Below the pieces are notes generated by a model, which was not told the DNA's origin, made no database searches, and saw only the letters and a list, made by a program, of their open reading frames with translations. Below are positions 19,820-27,188 of a DNA stretch of 64,000 nucleotides, piece after piece (positions within the stretch are counted from its first letter, which is position 1; every line of letters begins with the position of its first letter). Source of the DNA: an uncultured Polaribacter sp. (GTDB lineage Bacteria; Bacteroidota; Bacteroidia; Flavobacteriales; Flavobacteriaceae); NCBI RefSeq assembly GCF_947500975.1, contig NZ_CANMUE010000002.1, positions 1-64,000 on the forward strand. The letters run 5' to 3'. The position numbers and the translations under genes are program-made.

Positions 19820-22800
19820 AAAAGTTATTTAAAAATAGTATTCAGTTTGCAGTAGGCAGTTTACAGTATTTAGTATGCAGTGTGCAGTTTGCAGTATGGG
19901 TTGTGCAGTGTGCGGTATTTAGCATGCAGTCTAAGATTAGTAAAAAATCAAAAAAAGTCCTGCGTAAAGTCAACATTTTACAGCCTAATGCCTACTACCA
20001 ACTACCTACTGAACACTGCCTACTACCTACAGTAAACTGCCTACTGCCTACTGTAAAACTGCCCACTGCCAACCGCCTATTACAAACCAGCAAGCTGCAA
20101 ACTGCAAAACTACTAATTGCCATACTGCTAACTGCATACTCCCAAATAGCAACCGCTCAAACCTATCCAGTACAAGTAAACCCACAGCTAGTACCACCAT
20201 ATAGTTTAAAATTATCTGATTATCAAACCACTTCTGCCGAAAAACTGTTTGTTAATTTATTATTGACTGATACACAGGAACTAGGGCGTCAGGTACGTTT
20301 GAAAATGTATATAGAAGGACAAGGGTTAAACATAGAAACCTTAGATTTTGTTGCAGGAGCAACTCCTATTTTTTTAGACGGAGGTATTAACCAACGATTA
20401 TCAAACCTTGATTTACGATCATATTTTAACCTTAATAATCTTTTAGGGCTTACACCACAACAATATAACCAAGCCTTACCAGATGGACGTTACAATTTTT
20501 GTTTTGAAGTGTACGATTTCCTGTCTGGACAGCTAATATCTCGTAAAAGCTGTTTTTCTGTCTATTTAATATTGAACGATCCACCAATCTTAAACACTCC
20601 AAATAGTGGCGATTTGGTAACCGCACAAAATCCGCAGAACATTATTTTTAATTGGACACCGCGTCATTTAAATGCTACAGGTGTACAATATGAGTTTACC
20701 ATTAAAGAATTATGGGACACAAGTATAGACCCACAAGCCGCTTTTTTAGCAAGTCCAGCATTAGCCCAAACCACTACCTTTGCAACAACCTTGCTCTACG
20801 GCCCTGCGGATACCCAACTTTTAGAAGGTAAAACCTATGGTTGGCAAGTACGAGCTTTAGTGAGCGATGGTATAAGCGAAACCTCTGTATTTAGAAATAA
20901 TGGTTATAGTGAAATTAATCATTTTAAATACGAAGGCAACTGCGATACACCTAATTTTATATTATCTGAAGCGCAAGACTCTCAAACTGTAGAAATAACA
21001 TGGCAATTTTCTGACCATTTACGTTACCAAATACAATACCGTAAAAAAGGGTATGGGGCTGAAGATTGGTTTAGTTTATATGCTTACAACCAACAAAGTA
21101 ACATTCAAAATTTAGAGGCTGGCGTTACCTATGAGTTTAGAGTGGGTGGAGAATGTACATTTCAAGGAGGCTTTGCATTTTCTCAAATACATGAATTTAC
21201 TACACCAACGGAAGACGAAGAAGCGTATTATAATTGTGGAATACCACCAGAGATAGACATAACCAACCAAAGTCCTTTGCAAAATATTGGAGCCGGAGAA
21301 ACATTTAAAGCAAATGATTTCCCTGTAGTCATAGGAGAAGTTACAGGGAGTAGTGGTAGTTTTTCAGGATGGGGATACATTACCATACCTTTTTTAGAAA
21401 AATTAAAAACATATGTTGATTTAGTAAATGAAGCTTCAGAAGGCAGTGTTAATATAGGTAAATACACTAGAATTAAAGTTACCTTTAATAATATTGGTAT
21501 CAATACAGATTATCAACTAATATCTGGTTTTGTTGAAACAGAATATGACCCAGATTGGAAAAGTATTATTGATTTAGATCAAGCATATGACAATGTAACA
21601 GATACTCTTTTTGGAGATGATGGAAAGTTTGATGAAGTACAAACTGATATTATAATTGACGAAATTCGAGTAGATGATAATGGAGATGTTATTGTTACCA
21701 ATGCAGAAGGAAATTCCTTAATTTTAAATATAACGCCTCCTGCAATTGTTACAGACGGAAGTGAACCGCAAAAAAAATGGGAAGTAGATAAAGATGGTAA
21801 TGTTACACCATTAGGAGAAGAAGCCGAAGGGGGTGCACCAACATCTAATAATACCAATGGAGCGAGTAACAATGGTAACGTAAATAGTATAACAGCTAAA
21901 GATGTATCTATATTATTTTCTAATGAAGGGTTTTATAGTAGTGATCAGTTACGACAAAGTATTACCGATACAAAATTTAGAAAAAAATACGAAACTATAG
22001 CTATTGCAAACGAGGGTAACTATAATGTGCTTTATAAAGCAATTTCTGATATAAAAGATCATACAGAAGATTTTTTAACAGCTAAAGCCACATTTAGTAA
22101 TGGTAAAACTTCTGATGATATTGTTTTTAAAACCAAACAAGGGGTTAATATACCAGCTACATGGAATGGTAATACTGCTACGATCCCTTTAAAAAAACGT
22201 CTCAAATTTGCTAAAGAAGAAATTTTAGCCACTGTAAAACCTGTAGACTCTACAGCAAAGTATAATATTGCTGGTAAAGTAAATATATGGCATTTGGCAC
22301 AACAGCAAGTAAATGTAACTTTAGTTCCAGTAGGCAGTGGGTCAGTTGGTAGTGCTATAGCCGATGAGTTAAATGCTATTTACAATACTGCTGGCGTACA
22401 ATTTAATGTAACAATAGATACCCCGTTTACCATAAACCAAAGTATTTGGGATGTAGAAAAACCTAACGGACAATTAAATATTGGCGATAGTAATACTTTA
22501 GCAAATTATACCATAGAAGAACGTGCAATTTATAACCACTATAAAACGCAACGCACCTTACAAGACCAAATGTATTACATCTTTGTATTAGGTGATGACA
22601 TTTCTACTACAGATAGCGCTACTGAAGGCTTTATGCCGCTAAAACGCCAATATGGTTTTGTGTTTAACCCAACTAATAAAAGCCGTACCATAGCGCATGA
22701 GCTGGGGCATGGTATTTTTGGTTTAGAACACCCATTTACTGAGTATGCTATTACCCAAGGTACTACCAATTTATTAATGGATTATTGCGATCCTCTTGAA

Positions 22801-25311
22801 CAACAACAAGGTTTAAGATGCGAAGACAAAATAGCCTTTACCCACATGGATTGGCAAAAAATTCATGCGCCTGGGTTGCAATTGTATATTTTTCAAGGTG
22901 ATGAGGATGGAGAGAGTACTACTGAAAATGACTATAAAACAATAGAGAACATTGTTTTAAATTTAATGAATCATATTAAAGATTCTTATAATGGAGGAGA
23001 AAGTAGTTTAGAATGGGAAGAATTAGTTAGAGGTAAATGTTATAATTATAATGACTGTTTAATTACAGGATCGAAAGAAATAGTAATTGATGGAGAAACA
23101 CTCAATTTTAGAATTAAAATTGCTCCTTCTCTTCCTTATGAAACAATAAAAATTGAAAAAGACAAAGAAACACTTAAAATCAGAAAAAACAGGTTTTCAT
23201 GGCTGGTAGGTGTTACAGATATAGTTTACCGCTTAAACCTAGAAAGTAATGGTAAACTAGCTTTTCAATTTGAATTCGATCATCATGATGAAATTGAACT
23301 ATTTTGTAAAACTCTAGGTATAAATGGAGAAACTATTCAGATTTCAGAAGAAACTAAAACTTATAATCAAAACGAAAAGGATGAAGCTAATAAAGATTAT
23401 GATGTTAAAAACCAAAACGAATTAAAAAATGTTATATCAAATGATTCATCTATTAACGAGATAATATTAGATGAAGTTGTAATTATCGCCACTAAAAGAA
23501 CAAACGTTTCTAAGAAAATAAGAAGTTATTTAGACGAAAAACTTCTTCCTGCTACAATTACAGAAAATACCGATTGTAATGATATAGATGTTTACTTTGC
23601 AGAAGCTCCTACTTTTCATATTAAAGCAAAAGGGGAAGATCTCTTATGGAATGCGCTTAAGTCTTTACTAAATTGTACTATAGACGAATGGGGTACAAAC
23701 GAAGAAGTTGCTATTTTATCTATTTTAAAAGCTTTAGGTAAAACTTCTTCTGAAAATTTAATGAAAGGCTTGTTAGATAAGTTAAGTAATAATAGTACTA
23801 TTTTGGAAGTACTTTGGCAGAGGTTAGACGATTATGGTGGCGAAGATAATTTTACAGCACTAATAAAACTACTACAGAACCATTGGAACGACTCTAGCTA
23901 TAGTCAAACACAATATGAAATAATTCCATACAATAGTACCAAAGTTTTAGGTTTTTATTCCAGTAGGTATGTTTTAAGATGGGATGGAGAAATTATTGAT
24001 GTCTTTTACAATAATAATGCTAGTTCCTCAGATGCCGATTACAACCCAGACACTTTTAATTACAGTTTAGCCACACATATAAAAGATTATAATATCTACG
24101 ATCCTGTAATTTTAATAAATTATAAAAATATAGACTCCGACCTTAATATTAAAAAAACCGCATTACTACCTATGTTTATGGTACAGGCTATGAGCACTAA
24201 AAATGCTACGGTAAATTTAGAGTCTAGTATAATTTTAGGAGTTGATGTTATAAGTACTGTTAGTGGTATTGGTAATTTGGGAAAACTTAGGCATCTAAAA
24301 AACTTAAGTAAATTACAAAAACAGTTAAAAGTAACTTTAGCAACAGCAGAAGTTACTACAGGCTCATTAGGTATAATGGTAGATTTATTAAAGGACGAAA
24401 TATGCCCAGATGAAAGCTCTAACAATAACAAAACAACATGCGATAAAGTAAGAACCTTTTTAACAATACTAGAATTAGCGTCTTTAAGTGCTGATGGTTT
24501 ATTAACACAAGTCTTAAAAAAATCTGCCGATGATGCACTTGCAGTAATAGATGATTTACCCAGTAGCGTATCTGATGTAAACAAAAATGCAATAAAAAAC
24601 GATTTACAAAAATTGGCTAACGCGGGGGATGAATTGGCTGATTTAGCAAGAACCTTTAAAGGTGATATACCAAATTTTTATAATTCTGTTAAAAAAGCTG
24701 GGCATAAAGTTGAAAAGTCTGGAAATATTATAAAAGTTTATGCCAATAGTGGAACAGAAGTTTTAGCAGAGATATCAGAGAATAGTATACGACTTAAATA
24801 TAAAGGTTGGGGAAGTGATGTTGTTACAAAATCTGATAGAACTACTACTTGTATTGCAAAGTTTGATGACCAATTAGACGCCCCAGGTTCTCAATTTATA
24901 AAAAATGAATTACCTGAGGGTGCTTTCGGAAGAGGTACCGTTAATAATGGAGGGGTAAATATTCTTGATGTAGATGAAGTAATATATGGGAAGTTGAAGG
25001 ATGAAGCAAGAGATATATTGGAATCGTCTGGAAAGTCTTTTACGAACGATGATGTAATTGCATCAGCTAATGAAATATTTTGGAATCGATATAATTTACC
25101 ATTTTTGGAGGAAGCTTTTAAAAGAGGTGATGATGTTCGATTATTATCAGATCCGACTACTTTATTTGGTTCTACAGGTTTTTATCAAAGAGAAATAGAA
25201 GTGATTACTCAAGGTTGGACAAAAGCAGATGGAACATTAGTTTCTCCATTAAAAACAAAATACAATTATAAATTTAATGAATTAACTAAGACTTATGAAA
25301 AAATTAACTAG
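19816..25311 (+). CDS. TANFOR-like N-terminal domain / metzincin-motif / toxin-like C-terminus, large secreted protein
   Basis: 'YPVQVNPQLVPPYSLKLSDYQ...' TANFOR-like region (recalled, not searched); zinc motif HELGHGIFGLEH (HExxHxxGxxH); C-terminal region unlike the rest, followed by an overlapping small gene. Confidence 0.7.
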   Translation: MKKLFKNSIQFAVGSLQYLVCSVQFAVWVVQCAVFSMQSKISKKSKKVLRKVNILQPNAYYQLPTEHCLLPTVNCLLPTVKLPTANRLLQTSKLQTAKLLIAILLTAYSQIATAQTYPVQVNPQLVPPYSLKLSDYQTTSAEKLFVNLLLTDTQELGRQVRLKMYIEGQGLNIETLDFVAGATPIFLDGGINQRLSNLDLRSYFNLNNLLGLTPQQYNQALPDGRYNFCFEVYDFLSGQLISRKSCFSVYLILNDPPILNTPNSGDLVTAQNPQNIIFNWTPRHLNATGVQYEFTIKELWDTSIDPQAAFLASPALAQTTTFATTLLYGPADTQLLEGKTYGWQVRALVSDGISETSVFRNNGYSEINHFKYEGNCDTPNFILSEAQDSQTVEITWQFSDHLRYQIQYRKKGYGAEDWFSLYAYNQQSNIQNLEAGVTYEFRVGGECTFQGGFAFSQIHEFTTPTEDEEAYYNCGIPPEIDITNQSPLQNIGAGETFKANDFPVVIGEVTGSSGSFSGWGYITIPFLEKLKTYVDLVNEASEGSVNIGKYTRIKVTFNNIGINTDYQLISGFVETEYDPDWKSIIDLDQAYDNVTDTLFGDDGKFDEVQTDIIIDEIRVDDNGDVIVTNAEGNSLILNITPPAIVTDGSEPQKKWEVDKDGNVTPLGEEAEGGAPTSNNTNGASNNGNVNSITAKDVSILFSNEGFYSSDQLRQSITDTKFRKKYETIAIANEGNYNVLYKAISDIKDHTEDFLTAKATFSNGKTSDDIVFKTKQGVNIPATWNGNTATIPLKKRLKFAKEEILATVKPVDSTAKYNIAGKVNIWHLAQQQVNVTLVPVGSGSVGSAIADELNAIYNTAGVQFNVTIDTPFTINQSIWDVEKPNGQLNIGDSNTLANYTIEERAIYNHYKTQRTLQDQMYYIFVLGDDISTTDSATEGFMPLKRQYGFVFNPTNKSRTIAHELGHGIFGLEHPFTEYAITQGTTNLLMDYCDPLEQQQGLRCEDKIAFTHMDWQKIHAPGLQLYIFQGDEDGESTTENDYKTIENIVLNLMNHIKDSYNGGESSLEWEELVRGKCYNYNDCLITGSKEIVIDGETLNFRIKIAPSLPYETIKIEKDKETLKIRKNRFSWLVGVTDIVYRLNLESNGKLAFQFEFDHHDEIELFCKTLGINGETIQISEETKTYNQNEKDEANKDYDVKNQNELKNVISNDSSINEIILDEVVIIATKRTNVSKKIRSYLDEKLLPATITENTDCNDIDVYFAEAPTFHIKAKGEDLLWNALKSLLNCTIDEWGTNEEVAILSILKALGKTSSENLMKGLLDKLSNNSTILEVLWQRLDDYGGEDNFTALIKLLQNHWNDSSYSQTQYEIIPYNSTKVLGFYSSRYVLRWDGEIIDVFYNNNASSSDADYNPDTFNYSLATHIKDYNIYDPVILINYKNIDSDLNIKKTALLPMFMVQAMSTKNATVNLESSIILGVDVISTVSGIGNLGKLRHLKNLSKLQKQLKVTLATAEVTTGSLGIMVDLLKDEICPDESSNNNKTTCDKVRTFLTILELASLSADGLLTQVLKKSADDALAVIDDLPSSVSDVNKNAIKNDLQKLANAGDELADLARTFKGDIPNFYNSVKKAGHKVEKSGNIIKVYANSGTEVLAEISENSIRLKYKGWGSDVVTKSDRTTTCIAKFDDQLDAPGSQFIKNELPEGAFGRGTVNNGGVNILDVDEVIYGKLKDEARDILESSGKSFTNDDVIASANEIFWNRYNLPFLEEAFKRGDDVRLLSDPTTLFGSTGFYQREIEVITQGWTKADGTLVSPLKTKYNYKFNELTKTYEKIN
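19836..20147. repeat. Heptanucleotide inverted-repeat element, locus E (in CDS, N-terminus)
   Basis: Left arm of 13 consecutive heptads cagtttg|cagtagg|cagttta|cagtatt|tagtatg|cagtgtg|cagtttg|cagtatg|ggttgtg|cagtgtg|cggtatt|tagcatg|cagtcta; right arm actacct|actgaac|actgcct|actacct|acagtaa|actgcct|actgcct|actgtaa... Confidence 0.9.
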
Positions 25312-25828
25312 CATTGAATTTACAAAAGACAATATTTTAATAAATAAAATAACACTTGGGATAAATGATGATATTATTAAATGGATTGAAAAAAAATGTG
25401 AATGTGAGTATACTATAGAGAATTACATTGAGCAATCGCCAAATCGGAAAGAAATCAAATTTCAAGGAGTTGATGGATTTGCGATTTATATAAAAGGCGA
25501 AAGCATTGATAGAATTTCAATTTATCCTTATTTACCAAATGATTCAAGAAATAAATTTGAAGGAGAGGTTGTCGTTTTCGGTCAAGTATTGCCTAAACCG
25601 TTTTTATCAGATGATATTGAGGATTATTTTCCCGACATCAGAATAGAAAAACCACCTAGAGGGTATTGGGAAAGATTTAAGGCTTGGGAATCTGTAAATT
25701 TTCCTATAAATGAATTTAGTGAAATCGAAATTTCAATGAATAGAATACCTAAATATGTTGGGGCTTTGAATTTAAGAAGAAAATACAATAATCCCCGCTC
25801 CGCAAAGTCTCCCGACTTTGAGGCGTAG
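25295..25828 (+). CDS. Candidate immunity protein to the preceding toxin-like C-terminus
   Basis: Overlaps the end of the 19816 CDS by 17 bp; small, acidic, no signal peptide; last residues (RSAKSPDFEA) are encoded by a REP. Confidence 0.45.
   Translation: MKKLTSIEFTKDNILINKITLGINDDIIKWIEKKCECEYTIENYIEQSPNRKEIKFQGVDGFAIYIKGESIDRISIYPYLPNDSRNKFEGEVVVFGQVLPKPFLSDDIEDYFPDIRIEKPPRGYWERFKAWESVNFPINEFSEIEISMNRIPKYVGALNLRRKYNNPRSAKSPDFEA
25793..25825 (+). repeat. REP-like palindrome (same family as 77-107)
   Basis: ccccgctccgcaaagtctcccgactttgaggcg. Confidence 0.8.
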
Positions 25829-25866
25829 TATAAAAAACGAAAAGACAAATAATTAAAATAAAAAAA

Positions 25867-25977
25867 TTGAAAGAAGGTTACATTATACGAGATCAAGAAA
25901 AAATACATTTTATTACAGCTACAGTAGTAAATTGGGTAGATGTATTTACAAGAAAGTCTTACAAAGATGTAGCTATG
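25867..25977 (+). pseudogene. 5' fragment of RAYT gene
   Basis: ttgaaagaaggttacattatacgagatcaagaaaaaatacattttattaca... matches the start of the 211-810 gene for ~37 codons, then breaks off. Confidence 0.85.
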
Positions 25978-25981
25978 GGCA

Positions 25982-25996
25982 CGAGCATGATGCTCG
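25982..25996. repeat. Short palindrome CGAGCATGATGCTCG between RAYT fragment and YhcG-like gene
   Basis: CGAGCAT-G-ATGCTCG odd palindrome. Confidence 0.6.
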
Positions 25997-26051
25997 CGCT
26001 GGCAGAATATTTTAAACATTAAAAAAGCACAAAAAACGAGTAACAAATAAC

Positions 26052-27092
26052 ATGAACAATCATTTACCACAACCATCTGTAGATAAACTGTATACCGCTA
26101 TTAGTTCGCTTATCATTGAAGCGCGTAATACAGTTTATAAAACGGCAAATACCCAAATGGTAAAAGCCTATTGTAATATTGGTAAAATGATTGTAGAAGA
26201 AGAGCAAAATGGCAACGATAGAGCCGAATATGGTAAGGCTGTAATTGATGAATTATCAAAACGATTAACCAATACTCACGGAAAAGGTTTTACAAAATCT
26301 AACTTATCATATATGAGACAATTCTATAATGCTTTTCCAATTTTCCACGCACTGCGTGATGAATTAAGCTGGACTCATTATAAATTACTGTTAAAAGTAC
26401 CCAATGAAGCTGCCAGAATATTTTATTTAGAGGAAGCCATACAACAAAATTGGAGTACTAGAACGCTGGAACGACAAATAAATAGTTTGTATCACCAACG
26501 ATTGTTGGCTACGAAAAAAGAGAATCAAGATTTAGTAAAGGATGAGGCAAAAAAACAGGTAGAAAAATTACAAGCCTCAGATTTTATTAAAGACCCTTAT
26601 GTTTTAGAATTCACAGGAATACAGTCAAAGGCTCATTTTTACGAGAAAGAATTAGAACAAGCTATTATTGATGAGCTTCATGATTTTTTGTTGGAACTAG
26701 GAAAGGGTTTTGCATTTGTAGCACGACAAAAACGCATAAGTTTTGATAATGAACATTTTTATATCGATTTAGTTTTTTACAACTACATTCTTAAATGCTT
26801 TCTACTAATTGATTTAAAAACAGGAAAATTAACCCATCAAGATATTGGTCAAATGGATAGTTATATTCGAGTTTTTGAAGATAAAATAAAACAACCTATA
26901 GACAACCCAACTATTGGATTGATACTATGTTCAGAAAAAAATCAATCATTAGCAAAATATAGTTTGTTAAATGATAGTGAGCAGATTTTTGCCTCAAAAT
27001 ATGTAACCTATTTGCCAACCGAAGAAGAATTACAAAACCAAATAGACAGTAAGCGAAAACAAATAGAATTAGAAAAAAAATTAAAAAACTAA
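26052..27092 (+). CDS. YhcG/DUF1016-family PDDEXK nuclease
   Basis: N-terminal 'VKAYCNIGKMIVEEEQNG...YGKAVIDELSKRL' and C-terminal nuclease segment 'FYIDLVFYNYILKCFLLIDLKTGKLTHQDIGQMDSYI'. Confidence 0.9.
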   Translation: MNNHLPQPSVDKLYTAISSLIIEARNTVYKTANTQMVKAYCNIGKMIVEEEQNGNDRAEYGKAVIDELSKRLTNTHGKGFTKSNLSYMRQFYNAFPIFHALRDELSWTHYKLLLKVPNEAARIFYLEEAIQQNWSTRTLERQINSLYHQRLLATKKENQDLVKDEAKKQVEKLQASDFIKDPYVLEFTGIQSKAHFYEKELEQAIIDELHDFLLELGKGFAFVARQKRISFDNEHFYIDLVFYNYILKCFLLIDLKTGKLTHQDIGQMDSYIRVFEDKIKQPIDNPTIGLILCSEKNQSLAKYSLLNDSEQIFASKYVTYLPTEEELQNQIDSKRKQIELEKKLKN

Positions 27093-27101
27093 AATGAATG
27101 T

Positions 27102-27129
27102 CTGCTCCGCAAAGTCTTCCAACTTAGCA
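27102..27129 (+). repeat. Degraded REP-like palindrome
   Basis: ctgctccgcaaagtcttccaacttagcag. Confidence 0.6.
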
Positions 27130-27188
27130 GAACAATCGTTCCGCTTACGCTAACAGGGAAATAAAAATAAGAAAATTGAATACAAATT

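Noticed and set aside
19302-20147. Possible CRISPR array because of dense short repeats
   Set aside because: Units are 7 nt with no regular ~30-nt spacers, much of it is inside an ORF, orientation inverts mid-array, and no cas genes are present.
25624-26076. 150-aa minus-strand ORF spanning the REP/RAYT fragment
   Set aside because: Runs antisense across the immunity candidate, REP and RAYT remnant; no plausible protein features.
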